From CAYQNU01 sp964419055 (lineage in GTDB: Bacteria > Bacteroidota > Bacteroidia > Flavobacteriales_D > Parvicellaceae): a stretch of DNA of 64,000 nucleotides. Where the stretch lies: assembly GCA_964419055.1 (NCBI GenBank), contig CAYQNU010000007.1, positions 1-64,000 on the forward strand, written 5' to 3'. How positions within the stretch are numbered: position 1 is the stretch's first letter; the number at the start of each line of letters is the position of its first letter. A model generated the notes under the pieces. That model had not been told where the DNA came from. It did not search any database and was given only the letters and a program-made list of their open reading frames with translations. Both the position numbers and the translations under genes were made by a program. This document shows, one piece after another, positions 1 through 9,481 of this stretch.

Positions 1-1
1 A

Positions 2-478
2 TTTAAAATTAATAATTATATTTTAAAGTTGTCCTATTTTTGGGGGAGGTTACAAGAGCATTCTATTTTTTCAATATATATTTTGTTTATCCTTATCTAT
101 TTTTGTAAAGATGAAGTGTTGATTAGCAATGAATTAATGCGGGTTTTTGAAAGAGTATTAATTGCTTTAGTAATTTTATTTATTATATTGGAACAGAATT
201 TTTCGCAAAACTCCTTTTTTAAAATTTCAAGAATTAAATTATTTACCCGACTGGATAGAATTAGTTATGGTTTATATTGCCTTCATTTTATAGGAATTCT
301 AATTGCTATTAATTTTACAAAGACTTTAAACATAAATACTGAACTTTGGCAAGTTATTCTATTAGAAACAACTCTTGCTCTTACCTTCACGATTATTATC
401 AGTTTTTTTAGTTATCGGTATTTTGAAACCCCATTTTTAAAGATGAAAGAAAAATATACTTTTTTTAGTAAGACGTGA
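2..478 (+). CDS. Acyltransferase 3 family membrane protein, C-terminal part (cut by window edge)
   Basis: The reading frame is open back to base 2, so this is the end of a longer gene; the TTG at 29 is not a convincing start. About 158 residues remain. They contain several hydrophobic helices separated by short loops and the phrase RISYGLYCLHF, which resembles the late transmembrane helices of OafA/YrhL-type acyltransferases (acyltransferase 3 family). The protein ends in a basic tail after YFETPFLKMKEKY, also typical of the family. Such proteins move acyl groups onto surface sugars in the inner membrane. The acceptor cannot be told from this fragment, because the catalytic N-terminal half lies outside the window. 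Confidence 0.75.
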   Translation, partial: FKINNYILKLSYFWGRLQEHSIFSIYILFILIYFCKDEVLISNELMRVFERVLIALVILFIILEQNFSQNSFFKISRIKLFTRLDRISYGLYCLHFIGILIAINFTKTLNINTELWQVILLETTLALTFTIIISFFSYRYFETPFLKMKEKYTFFSKT

Positions 479-529
479 ATTAAGATTACAGATATTAGAT
501 TAGAATCTCAATTATGTTAAAAAAATCAC

Positions 530-537
530 TACATTTG
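530..537 (+). promoter_or_regulatory. Putative -7 element upstream of queA
   Basis: TACATTTG matches the Bacteroidota -7 consensus TAnnTTTG exactly and lies 75 bases before the queA ATG. No clear TTG -33 element is seen at the usual distance. Confidence 0.45.
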
Positions 538-611
538 CAGCCCCAAAGTTTTTTGAATTTAAATACGTTGGGCAAGTTGACTTTAAAAATTAATATTGAG
601 ATTTTTACATT

Positions 612-1661
612 ATGAAATTATCAGAATTTGAATTTGACGTTCCTGAATCATTGGTTTCTGAGTATCCAACGGAAGAAAGAGATGAATCACGTTTAATGGT
701 ATTACACAGAAAAACAGGAGAAATTGAGCATAAAATGTTCAAAGATATCATTAACTATTTTGATGATGGTGATGTTTTTGTAATTAACAACACGCGAGTT
801 TTTCCTGCTCGTTTGTACGGCAATAAAGAAAAAACAGGTGCAAGAATTGAAGTTTTCTTATTAAGAGAATTAAATAGAGAAAGTTTATTATGGGATGTAT
901 TAGTTGATCCAGCTCGTAAAATAAGAATTGGCAACAAACTTTATTTTGGTGATAATGATGATCTAGTAGCCGAAGTTATTGATAATACTACTTCGAGAGG
1001 TAGAACATTACGATTCTTATTTGATGGAACTTTTGAAGAATTTAAAGAAAAAATTACTTCATTAGGTGAAACGCCTCTTCCTAAATACATAACCCGTCCA
1101 GTTGAAGAATCGGATGAAGAGCGTTATCAAACCATTTTTGCAAAACATGAAGGTGCTGTTGCCGCTCCTACAGCTGGATTGCATTTTAGTCGTCATTTAA
1201 TGAAAAGATTGGAAATAAAAGGAATTAACTTTGCTGAAATAACACTTCACGTTGGCTTAGGAACTTTTAGATCGGTTGAAGTAGAAGATTTAACAAAACA
1301 TAAAATGGATAGCGAGGAACTCGTTATTGAACAAAAGGCTTGTGACATTGTGAACGAAGCAAAAAATAATCGTAAAAAAATTGTTGCTATTGGTACAACA
1401 AGTATGCGAGGAATTGAAACTTCGGTATCAGTTGATAATCGTTTAAATCCTTTTGTTGGTTGGACTAATAAATTTATTTATCCACCGTATGATTTTGGAA
1501 TTGCTGATGCTTTGGTAACGAACTTCCATACACCAAAATCTACTTTGTTAATGATGGTATCTGCATTTGCAGGGCATGATTTAATGATAAGAGCATACAA
1601 GGAAGCTATTGAACAGAAATACAGATTTTATTCTTATGGAGATGCCATGTTAATACTGTAA
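612..1661 (+). CDS. queA: S-adenosylmethionine:tRNA ribosyltransferase-isomerase
   Basis: This 349-residue cytoplasmic enzyme transfers and isomerises the ribosyl part of S-adenosylmethionine onto 7-aminomethyl-7-deazaguanine at tRNA position 34, giving epoxyqueuosine in queuosine synthesis. The N-terminus MKLSEFEFDVPESLVSEYP, the HEGAVAAPTAGLHF segment, the THVGLGTF-like ITLHVGLGTF and the end VTNFHTPKSTLLMMVSAFAG are QueA family signatures, and the length is typical. It is a single gene with its own -7 element upstream and a perfect hairpin terminator downstream. No other queuosine gene is in the window. Confidence 0.97.
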   Translation: MKLSEFEFDVPESLVSEYPTEERDESRLMVLHRKTGEIEHKMFKDIINYFDDGDVFVINNTRVFPARLYGNKEKTGARIEVFLLRELNRESLLWDVLVDPARKIRIGNKLYFGDNDDLVAEVIDNTTSRGRTLRFLFDGTFEEFKEKITSLGETPLPKYITRPVEESDEERYQTIFAKHEGAVAAPTAGLHFSRHLMKRLEIKGINFAEITLHVGLGTFRSVEVEDLTKHKMDSEELVIEQKACDIVNEAKNNRKKIVAIGTTSMRGIETSVSVDNRLNPFVGWTNKFIYPPYDFGIADALVTNFHTPKSTLLMMVSAFAGHDLMIRAYKEAIEQKYRFYSYGDAMLIL

Positions 1662-1700
1662 GTGTAACATTCAAAATCTTCAAAATCCTTTATATAAAAA

Positions 1701-1738
1701 AACCCGAATATGAATTTCATATTCGGGTTTTCTTTTTT
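1701..1738. terminator. Bidirectional terminator between queA and the convergent T9SS gene
   Basis: A perfect 28-base palindrome (arms 1701-1714 and 1715-1728) with arms starting AACCCGAATATG is followed by a T-rich run on the plus strand and preceded by an A-run, which serves the minus strand. It sits between two convergent stop codons. Confidence 0.85.
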
Positions 1739-1751
1739 TATAATTATTTAA

Positions 1752-4655
1752 TTATCTAAGTGTAATTTTTTGGATTTTACTGAAGTTGTCGTTTCCAATT
1801 CGAACCAAATAATATCCTTTGGCATTACCTGATAAATTAATTTCTTGTTGAAATGAACCATTTATTCTAACACCATTTGTTGCCATTACTTTTTGGCCAA
1901 TAGTATTGTGTATTTCAATGTTAACTTCTTCATTTAATCCTTCAACATTCAAAATAAATGTACCATCTCCCTTATCGGTTACAAAGAAATTAACGTTATT
2001 ATATTGCTCATTCACTGAGGTAAAAGGAGCAATAGTTACTTTATAATCTTCTGTTTCACCATAACTTACGTCAACACAAGGGTCTGTAATTGTTGCCGAG
2101 CCAAATTGTGTCCAATTGGTGCGAGCTCTCAATAAATGTTGACCTAATGCAGCGGTTCCGCTTATAGGAACATTCATATTTACCAAAGTAGTACCAAATG
2201 GAGCGTTGGTCAATACTATTTCTGATGACTCAAAAACAAAATTATCATTGTAATCAATCCAAACCGTTAATACCTGATTGGCATATCCTGATTTTGCACT
2301 AAGCACGTGTGTTGTTCCTCTCTCTAAATTTGTGTTTAAGCTAGTGTAATCTCCAAAACCTTGAGGTGAACAAGAAGTGTTGTTGTTTATCGTACCTAAT
2401 TTAAATTGTGTTAAGCCATCTCCAAAAGAACAATCAGCTTGAGGTTGACAAATAAAATGTTCAACATCCTTGTAGGTAGTATCATTGTTGTTTTCAGAAT
2501 CTCCAGAAAGCGTTGTGTATGCCAAAATAGAATACATACCAAGTGAAGATAAATCCGAGGTAGTTGTAAAACTAAATGAAGTGTTAGCGCCAGCACCCAA
2601 TGAACCAACATAATTTTGAGTAACAACAGTTCCACCGTTAATTGAATAATTCACAGGAATAGTTGTTTGAGTTGATGCCCCAAAATTTTCTAAGGTCACC
2701 GTAATGGTAGAGTTTGCACTCAAACCTGTGCCTGAATTAGGTGCTGTTATGGATGTTACTCCAACATCATTACTGAACAAATGTTGTACGGTATTAAACG
2801 TTGTATCATTTGGATTATAAGTATCGCCCACCAGTGAGGTATACGCCTTGATAGCGTAATAACCCGGAGTTGACATATTAGCAGGCGCAGTAAAACTATA
2901 GGTAGCTGTAGTACCAGATGTTATTGTTCCAGTATAAGTCTCGATTACAGGAGCACCGCCATTAATTGAATAAGCAACAGGGAAATTGGATTGATCATCC
3001 GTACCAAAATTATAGATGGTGATGGATACTGTTTCGCTAGCTGTTAAAATTCCGTTAGTAGGATTGTCGATTGATACAACTCCTAAATCGTCTGGTTCGT
3101 CAGATGCAATTTTAAACGAGGCTATTCTTGTTTTTCTTTGATTGTTTGAACTACCTATATACATTCCCGTGTACCAAAAAGTAGCATCATCAAGTGGATC
3201 TATTGTCATATGTGCATAATCTCCCCATCTATTTCCTCCTGTTTGAACGGCACCACCCACAATGATGTTTTCCTCTGCAAGTGTCATTTGGCCAAGAGGA
3301 TCTGAAGCATATCGTCCGGTGTATCTAATAGAAGGAAAAGTGCTGGCTCCAGAGACATTATAAGCTAATCCTATATTTCCTTGATAATCCATACAAATAC
3401 TCGCCATCCAACGACTGTCTGAGTCAGGAGAAAAAGTACCTTCTTGATATACCGTCCAAGGATTACTTCCTACTTTGCGCAATTCATACCATCTGATACC
3501 TGCTTGATCGGCTCCGTTCACATCGACAGTATGATTTAACACAACTGAAGCATAACCGGGAAATTCTCTGTATTGTGCCATATACATCATAGCAGTAGGT
3601 ACACCATCCAATCGTTGGGAAGTTCCTGGTTGTTGAATGTCATTCCAAGAGGTTTGAAATTCACTATCAAACGGACTTACAGGCAGTGATTGCGGAGTTG
3701 AAATAGTAGATGAGCCGGGTGAAGACCAATTTAAATCCACCTCCCAAATTTTAATTTGATCTTGAGATACTCCTGCCCAACCATCATCTTGAAAATAATA
3801 AATGTATCCAGGAGTGCTTGCATTTGGTAATGTGCTTGTAGCGTGTGAAGGTAAAATACTAAAAAACCCATTTGTTGAAAGTTGTGGCACTGTAAAACTT
3901 ATAATAGATGCTGTTGGATCACCCAATAACATTTTATCTCTTTCCAATGCATAAAATTGAGGAGCTCCTTTATTTGCAGATATAAAATAGGCATTCCCCC
4001 AAATAGAATACTTTGGATAATCGGGGAAATTATTTAATGGAAAAGAATAATTGTAATAAACTCCGGTTGGATCGCTGGTTTGAGAAACGGCTATTTGAAG
4101 TGAATTATTTGAGGATTTAAATTGACTTAAAAACCATCTATCTGCTGCGGCATCATACATTACTATAGGATCTCCATCATTCGAACCTCCTAATAGCGTA
4201 CTCAAATTGGTGGGGCCATAGAGTACTGTACCAACCTTATCATATACAACTAATTTTGTATTAATTGCTTGGACATAATGGTTTGGTCCAGCAGCTCCAC
4301 TTGGATCAAGAGGTTGAGCTGTACTGTTTAAGCCTTCCCAATTTTGAATTGGAGCTCTACTGTAGTGTGATTCCTTCTGTTTTTGCCAGATGGGGTCATT
4401 GCCCAGAGGTAGTGCATTTGGATTATCATGGCGATACCTTCTCAGTTTATTGTTTACTATGTATGTCTTTCCATCAATAAGTTGTTCTACTTCGGGTTCG
4501 ATGTCCTTTAGTGCCTTTGTAACTTCAAAAGAAGATGCTTTTTCAACCAATACAGGGTTTGATTTTTCTTTTTCTTGGGGATTGGATGCATTTGTCTGGG
4601 CAATTAGACTCAATCCAATAAAAAAGTTTCCAAAAACGAGTAATTTTTTATTCAT
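1752..4655 (-). CDS. Secreted multidomain protein with GEVED domain and T9SS sorting domain
   Basis: This 967-residue protein has a signal peptide (about residues 1-23). A region of about residues 80-520 contains no domain I can name. Two CARDB-like immunoglobulin-fold repeats follow (about 525-625 and 630-735), beginning DDLGVVSI and NDVGVTSI. A GEVED-type domain (about 800-880) carries WIDYNDNFVFE and GETEDYKV. The end (about 885-967) is a T9SS type A sorting domain with IHNTIGQKV and GYYLVRIGN. It is therefore predicted to be exported by the Sec and type IX systems and attached to or released from the cell surface. Enzyme activity, if any, is unknown. It is a single gene, convergent with queA. 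Confidence 0.85.
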   Translation of the reverse strand: MNKKLLVFGNFFIGLSLIAQTNASNPQEKEKSNPVLVEKASSFEVTKALKDIEPEVEQLIDGKTYIVNNKLRRYRHDNPNALPLGNDPIWQKQKESHYSRAPIQNWEGLNSTAQPLDPSGAAGPNHYVQAINTKLVVYDKVGTVLYGPTNLSTLLGGSNDGDPIVMYDAAADRWFLSQFKSSNNSLQIAVSQTSDPTGVYYNYSFPLNNFPDYPKYSIWGNAYFISANKGAPQFYALERDKMLLGDPTASIISFTVPQLSTNGFFSILPSHATSTLPNASTPGYIYYFQDDGWAGVSQDQIKIWEVDLNWSSPGSSTISTPQSLPVSPFDSEFQTSWNDIQQPGTSQRLDGVPTAMMYMAQYREFPGYASVVLNHTVDVNGADQAGIRWYELRKVGSNPWTVYQEGTFSPDSDSRWMASICMDYQGNIGLAYNVSGASTFPSIRYTGRYASDPLGQMTLAEENIIVGGAVQTGGNRWGDYAHMTIDPLDDATFWYTGMYIGSSNNQRKTRIASFKIASDEPDDLGVVSIDNPTNGILTASETVSITIYNFGTDDQSNFPVAYSINGGAPVIETYTGTITSGTTATYSFTAPANMSTPGYYAIKAYTSLVGDTYNPNDTTFNTVQHLFSNDVGVTSITAPNSGTGLSANSTITVTLENFGASTQTTIPVNYSINGGTVVTQNYVGSLGAGANTSFSFTTTSDLSSLGMYSILAYTTLSGDSENNNDTTYKDVEHFICQPQADCSFGDGLTQFKLGTINNNTSCSPQGFGDYTSLNTNLERGTTHVLSAKSGYANQVLTVWIDYNDNFVFESSEIVLTNAPFGTTLVNMNVPISGTAALGQHLLRARTNWTQFGSATITDPCVDVSYGETEDYKVTIAPFTSVNEQYNNVNFFVTDKGDGTFILNVEGLNEEVNIEIHNTIGQKVMATNGVRINGSFQQEINLSGNAKGYYLVRIGNDNFSKIQKITLR

Positions 4656-4880
4656 AAAATTTATTTTGTTTAAAAATAGGGCTAAATAAAGATAGTAACG
4701 ATTTATAAATTTGTATCGATTGGAATCTTAATTTAGGATTATAAATCGAAAGTAGCATTATTCATTTAAATCTCAAAGCGTATCTTTACCAACGGTTATT
4801 TAAAGTGTTAAATAGAAATCAATATTAGTTAAATGCTTCATAAAGGGGTTTAATAAAATTTACTGTACTATAATTTTATG

Positions 4881-4888
4881 TAGTTTTG
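4881..4888 (+). promoter_or_regulatory. Putative -7 element upstream of the LolE-like permease
   Basis: TAGTTTTG is an exact match to TAnnTTTG, 37 bases before the TTG start of the permease gene. It lies in a 269-base divergent gap that should also hold the promoter of the minus-strand secreted protein, for which no exact match was seen. Confidence 0.45.
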
Positions 4889-4924
4889 TAGGCAGACAAA
4901 CAAACTTTTTTTTGTTATTAATAA

Positions 4925-6598
4925 TTGAAGTTAGAATTTTTTATAGCCAAAAAAATAATTAGAAAAACCAAAGATGGATTTTCTAACGAACGAATCCATT
5001 TTTCAAAACCAATTGTCAATTTAGCAATAATAGGAATAACCTTGGGTATAACGGTTATGATTTTGTCAAGTTCTATTGCCATTGGTTTTCAAACAGAAAT
5101 TAAGAACAAAGTTCTAGGATTTGGTTCACATTTTCAGATTAGTGAGGTGTTCGAAAATCAATCATTTGAATCGGCTAGAATGTCTAACAACCCAAATTGG
5201 TTGGTGGACTTAAGAAGTGACCCATTTATTCAATATGTCCAAAAAGTTGCACTAAAACCCGGGATAATCCAATCAAAAGAAATAACCGATTCAACACAAT
5301 CAGGAAAAGAAATTAGAGATTTGACAGGAATTATTTTTAAGGGTGTTGGAAAAGAATACGACCAACAATTCATTGCCGAAGGACTGATTGAAGGTCGATT
5401 TCCCTTATTTGAAACTTCAAGAAATGGGTTTAATGACAGTATTCTTATTTCAAATCACACCGCAAAGCAATTGAAACTAAATCTATTTGACAAAGTTTCT
5501 TGCTTTTTTGTTTCAGCCAATGGTCCTCAGCAAAGATTTCTAACTGTTGGTGGTATTTATGAAACAGGACTTGAAGACTTTGATAAGCAATTTGCGTTTA
5601 TTGATATTAATTTAATTCAACAAATTAATCAATGGGGTATTTCGGTGTTTCTTGAAATTAATGAGGTTTGCACCATGGGAGTTCCAACGATTGAAGCCAA
5701 GGCATTTGGAGGAAATGGTAATTATTTATATAAATGGGACAGTTTTGATTTTCAAGGAATAAATAAAATACCTCTTTGCCCTATAAAAGACACCACCATT
5801 ATGGTAATTGCATCTGATGCATTAGCAACTGGATATAATGAAAAGCCGGAAATTTCATCGGTACCAGACACTGCTTGGTTATCCATTAAAGTTGAAGGAA
5901 ATGGTAGTTGTAACTGCAATAGTCCAACTCAAAATATTCCTATAGATTATTTAAATGATAGTGTAAGTGTTGTATCTTTTAATGAATCAAAAATTACTAC
6001 TACTTTAAAAACTTCAGGAGGGTCTCACTATGCTTATTGTGGAGGATTTGAAGTAGGATTGAAACAATTTGAAGACCTTTCTGATGGTAAAAAAACAATA
6101 CAATACTATACCGAATCAACGCTTAACGTTCAAAGTATAACCGAACGCTATGAAGAGATTTTTAAGTGGTTAGATATGTTGGATATGAATGTATATATTA
6201 TTCTGTCTTTAATGATTATTGTTGCCATTATTAACATGATTGCCGCATTGCTGGTTATTATTTTGGAAAGAACTAGAATGATAGGAATTTTAAAAGCTTT
6301 AGGTGCGAAAAATTGGACCATTCGAAAAATATTTATTATTCAAGGTGGATTTATCATTTTGAGAGGTATGTTTTTTGGAAACTTAATAGCATTTGGAATC
6401 ATTTTTTTACAAAATACCTTTCAAATTATTACTTTGCCCCAAGAAAATTACTACGTAAGTATTGTCCCTATGTACTTTCCTATTATTTCAATAATTACTA
6501 TAAACGCAATGGCTTTTATTATTTGTGCCATTTCTTTGGTATTGCCAACGGTTTTGGTGACCAAAATTAGCCCCATAAAGGCTATAAAATTTGAATAA
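4925..6598 (+). CDS. FtsX/LolC/LolE-like ABC transporter permease with an extra periplasmic insertion
   Basis: This 557-residue inner membrane protein has one N-terminal transmembrane helix (about 30-54), a large periplasmic domain and three C-terminal helices containing RTRMIGILKALGA, the hallmark of lipoprotein-releasing permeases (LolC/LolE). These proteins extract lipoproteins from the inner membrane with an ATPase partner, which is not encoded here. Unusually, about 130 residues (roughly 243-373) are inserted between QQINQW and GGFEVGLKQFEDL, where relatives have only a few residues. The insert contains a GGNGNYLYKWDS-like stretch resembling SprB adhesin repeats and several cysteines. 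The start is TTG; no in-frame ATG lies near the conserved N-terminus. Confidence 0.85.
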   Translation: MKLEFFIAKKIIRKTKDGFSNERIHFSKPIVNLAIIGITLGITVMILSSSIAIGFQTEIKNKVLGFGSHFQISEVFENQSFESARMSNNPNWLVDLRSDPFIQYVQKVALKPGIIQSKEITDSTQSGKEIRDLTGIIFKGVGKEYDQQFIAEGLIEGRFPLFETSRNGFNDSILISNHTAKQLKLNLFDKVSCFFVSANGPQQRFLTVGGIYETGLEDFDKQFAFIDINLIQQINQWGISVFLEINEVCTMGVPTIEAKAFGGNGNYLYKWDSFDFQGINKIPLCPIKDTTIMVIASDALATGYNEKPEISSVPDTAWLSIKVEGNGSCNCNSPTQNIPIDYLNDSVSVVSFNESKITTTLKTSGGSHYAYCGGFEVGLKQFEDLSDGKKTIQYYTESTLNVQSITERYEEIFKWLDMLDMNVYIILSLMIIVAIINMIAALLVIILERTRMIGILKALGAKNWTIRKIFIIQGGFIILRGMFFGNLIAFGIIFLQNTFQIITLPQENYYVSIVPMYFPIISIITINAMAFIICAISLVLPTVLVTKISPIKAIKFE

Positions 6599-6607
6599 CT
6601 TGGGCTA

Positions 6608-7081
6608 ATGAAAATAACATTAATTTTTATTGGAAAAACGGTTAAATCTTTTCTTAAAGAAGGGGAAAAAGAATACGATGATCGATTAAAACATTATGTA
6701 AAAATGGAGGAAATCATCATCCCAGAATTAAAAAATGTTTCCAATTTAACCATTGAAGAAATTAAACAAAAGGAAGGAGAATTATTGCTGGCAAAAATAA
6801 ATGCCAATGATACGCTGATTTTGATGGACGATAAAGGGATTCAATTTACTTCGGAAGAATTAGCCAATTGGATTAATACACATCAAATAAAATCAACTAA
6901 AAACATTGTATTGGTTGTTGGAGGAGCTTATGGATTTTCACCAGATGTATATGCAAATGCCAAACAAAAGCTATCTTTGTCTAAAATGACGTTTTCCCAT
7001 CAAATGGTACGGTTAATTTTAAAAGAGCAAATTTACCGTGCTTTTACCATAATTAAGGGAGAACCCTATCATCATAAATAA
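6608..7081 (+). CDS. rlmH: 23S rRNA (pseudouridine-1915-N3)-methyltransferase
   Basis: The 157-residue protein is a SPOUT-fold methyltransferase that methylates pseudouridine 1915 in helix 69 of 23S rRNA. It shows the family pattern: MKITLIFIGKT at the start, LDDKGIQFTSEELA-like LMDDKGIQFTSEELA in the middle, the cofactor knot VVGGAYGFSPDV, and the C-terminal SLSKMTFSHQMVRLILKEQIYRA with YHHK at the end. The length matches the family. It starts 10 bases after the permease stop codon, so the two are probably co-transcribed. Confidence 0.97.
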   Translation: MKITLIFIGKTVKSFLKEGEKEYDDRLKHYVKMEEIIIPELKNVSNLTIEEIKQKEGELLLAKINANDTLILMDDKGIQFTSEELANWINTHQIKSTKNIVLVVGGAYGFSPDVYANAKQKLSLSKMTFSHQMVRLILKEQIYRAFTIIKGEPYHHK

Positions 7082-7101
7082 TTTGATTTCTGCGATATTA
7101 A

Positions 7102-8490
7102 ATGATATATACTTATAATTTTGGCACTATAGATTTTCAGTGGTGGGAATGGATTTTTTTGCCCATCCTTGTTATATGTATTTATTTTATTACCCTAATG
7201 TTGGTTAGGAATAAAACTTCTTCAAATCCAAACTATACATATTTTAAAAGCGCATTTTTATTCAAGATTTTTGGGGGAGTTTTTTTTGGGCTAATTTATG
7301 TTTTTTATTATGGAGGAGGAGATACTACTAGTTATTATAGTAATACTATTCCTTTAGTAAATCTATTTTATGAAAACCCATTAGATTATTTTAATCTTAT
7401 TTTTGATCAAAACGATATTAAAGCTGTAAAAGGATTAGATTATTTTTATGCAATAAAATATCAATATTTTAATGAAAAAACTGGATATCCATTAGCAATG
7501 ATGAGTGGTGACCCAAAAACTTTTGCTGTATGTAAAATAACAAGCCTATTCATGATCTTTTTAGGGAATAGTTATTTTGCAACTACTATACTAATAGCTG
7601 CTGTGACCTTTATTCCTCTATGGAGATTATTTTTAGTTTTTTGTGAAGAGTTTAAGGGATTAGAGAAGCCGTTATCATTTGCTATCCTCTTCATTCCATC
7701 GGTAATTTTTTGGGGAGGTGGAATGATGAAAGATACTTATACTTTTTCTGCAACTTGTCTCGCAGTGAGCTCGCTTTATTATTTAATTAAAAGAAAAAAA
7801 GTATTTTGGAATATTTTTCTTTTATTGATAGCTTTTTATTTAATAATATCTATTAAACCTTATGTTTTGAATGTTTTTATACCTTGTTCAGGAATTTGGT
7901 TATTTGTTATTTTTGTTAAAAAGATTAAGAATCTTACCATTCGAATGTTAATTTTACCTATTGCTTTTGGGGGAGCATTAATAGGAAGCTTTTTTGTATT
8001 ACAATCATTAGGAAGTAGTATGGATAAGTTTTCTTTAGATAATGTTATTCAAACCACTCAAATTACACAAGAAGATTTAAAAAGAGAAGAACAATATGGG
8101 TCTAATAATTTTGATATTGGTAAAATGGATGGTTCTATTTCTGGAATGATTTCTAAATTCCCAGTAGCCACCTTTGCTGGGCTTTATAGACCTTTAATAG
8201 TAGAGGCTAGGAGTGCAGTAATGTTGTTGTCAGGATTAGAAAATTTAGTTCTGATAATTCTAACTATTATAGTGATTCTTAAGGTTAAATGGAAAACTAT
8301 GTGGAAATTAATGAACGAGCACGAAATTCTTTTCTTTTGCATAACTTTTTCAATTATATTTGCCTTTATGATTGGCATAACAACACCCAATTTTGGTGCT
8401 TTGGTTCGTTTCAAAATACCATTAATCCCATTTTTAGCAGCATGGTTGGTTATTATGAAAAATTACCAAAAAATAGAAGTTCGACAATAA
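7102..8490 (+). CDS. Polytopic membrane protein of unknown function
   Basis: This 462-residue protein has about ten hydrophobic helices, a short acidic loop after YGGGDTTSYYSN and a larger hydrophilic loop around residues 305-350. The overall build, with aromatic- and glycine-rich loops near the N-terminus, recalls polysaccharide polymerases and GT-C membrane glycosyltransferases, but I see no diagnostic motif and the similarity is only in architecture. It lies 20 bases after rlmH and 16 bases before the EI24-type gene, so these genes may form one transcript. Confidence 0.75.
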   Translation: MIYTYNFGTIDFQWWEWIFLPILVICIYFITLMLVRNKTSSNPNYTYFKSAFLFKIFGGVFFGLIYVFYYGGGDTTSYYSNTIPLVNLFYENPLDYFNLIFDQNDIKAVKGLDYFYAIKYQYFNEKTGYPLAMMSGDPKTFAVCKITSLFMIFLGNSYFATTILIAAVTFIPLWRLFLVFCEEFKGLEKPLSFAILFIPSVIFWGGGMMKDTYTFSATCLAVSSLYYLIKRKKVFWNIFLLLIAFYLIISIKPYVLNVFIPCSGIWLFVIFVKKIKNLTIRMLILPIAFGGALIGSFFVLQSLGSSMDKFSLDNVIQTTQITQEDLKREEQYGSNNFDIGKMDGSISGMISKFPVATFAGLYRPLIVEARSAVMLLSGLENLVLIILTIIVILKVKWKTMWKLMNEHEILFFCITFSIIFAFMIGITTPNFGALVRFKIPLIPFLAAWLVIMKNYQKIEVRQ

Positions 8491-8506
8491 TAAATTTCCC
8501 ATCAAT

Positions 8507-9361
8507 ATGTTACTTTCTGATTTTAAATCCAATTTTAAATTAAGTTTAAAAGCCTACAAAAAATCTTGGAAATTTGTGATTGAACAAAAACTATGGTGGT
8601 ATTTCTTTATCCCTATTGTTTTATTTGTGGGGATTTATTATTTGGGATTTACATTTCAGAATTTAGAAAATACAACTACAGCAAACCCAAATGATGGGTT
8701 TTTTGAAACAACTTGGATTACCTTCAAAAAGGTTGTTTTTGGTTTAATGGCCCTGTTTATTTTTAACTTTATGAGATACATAATAATCATTTTAATGTCC
8801 CCTTTGTTATCAATAGTAAGTGAAAAAGTTGAACAAATTTTAACCGGAAATATTTATAAATTCAATTTAGACCAGCTTATTAAGGATGTTAAAAGGTCAA
8901 TAAACTTGTCTGTTCGAAATGTTATTTGGGAATTGGGAATTATTTTAATCATCTACATCAGTTCCTATTTATTGCTGCTTTCTCTTGGACTAACAGACTA
9001 TCTTAATTATGTTACATTCCCTCTTACCATGTTTGTTGGATTTTATTATTATGGTTTTGGATTTATGGATTATATCAATGAAAGACGTAGGTTGAATATC
9101 GAAGAAAGTGTAGTTTTTGTGAGAAAAAATAAAGGATTTGCAGTTGGTTTAGGATTGGTTTTCACCGTTGTGTTTCATTATTCCAATTATTTATTTAGTT
9201 TAATAGGAAATGATGTTACAGGTTCAATGTTTTTTATGATTGTTGCCTTAATTGCAATTATTACAGCCACCATACCAATTTATACCATGGTTGCTGCAAC
9301 TATTGGTATGCATGACTTGGTTGATTTGACCAAAAACCCACATGCTTTAAAGGATAAATGA
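8507..9361 (+). CDS. EI24/CysZ-like membrane protein
   Basis: The 284-residue protein has four to six membrane segments. The pattern of an amphipathic start (KSNFKLSLKAYKKSWKFVIEQKLWWYFFIPI), a central SPLLSIVSEKVEQILTG and a FMDYINERRRL segment is typical of the EI24 family, which includes CysZ sulfate permeases. The Bacteroidota members are rarely characterised, so sulfate transport is only a family-level possibility. There is no cysteine biosynthesis gene nearby. Confidence 0.75.
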   Translation: MLLSDFKSNFKLSLKAYKKSWKFVIEQKLWWYFFIPIVLFVGIYYLGFTFQNLENTTTANPNDGFFETTWITFKKVVFGLMALFIFNFMRYIIIILMSPLLSIVSEKVEQILTGNIYKFNLDQLIKDVKRSINLSVRNVIWELGIILIIYISSYLLLLSLGLTDYLNYVTFPLTMFVGFYYYGFGFMDYINERRRLNIEESVVFVRKNKGFAVGLGLVFTVVFHYSNYLFSLIGNDVTGSMFFMIVALIAIITATIPIYTMVAATIGMHDLVDLTKNPHALKDK

Positions 9362-9436
9362 ACTCAAAAAAGGGTTGTTTAATCTTAAGGCAAAAATAAA
9401 TTGACATTTTTACATAAAAACTTCTCCGAAAACATT

Positions 9437-9444
9437 TATTTTTG
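9437..9444 (+). promoter_or_regulatory. Putative -7 element upstream of the TPR/PD40 gene
   Basis: TATTTTTG matches TAnnTTTG exactly, 38 bases before the ATG at 9482, and supports a new transcription unit here. Confidence 0.4.
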
Positions 9445-9481
9445 TCATTAGTATTCTATATTTATAAAAAATTAATTATTT

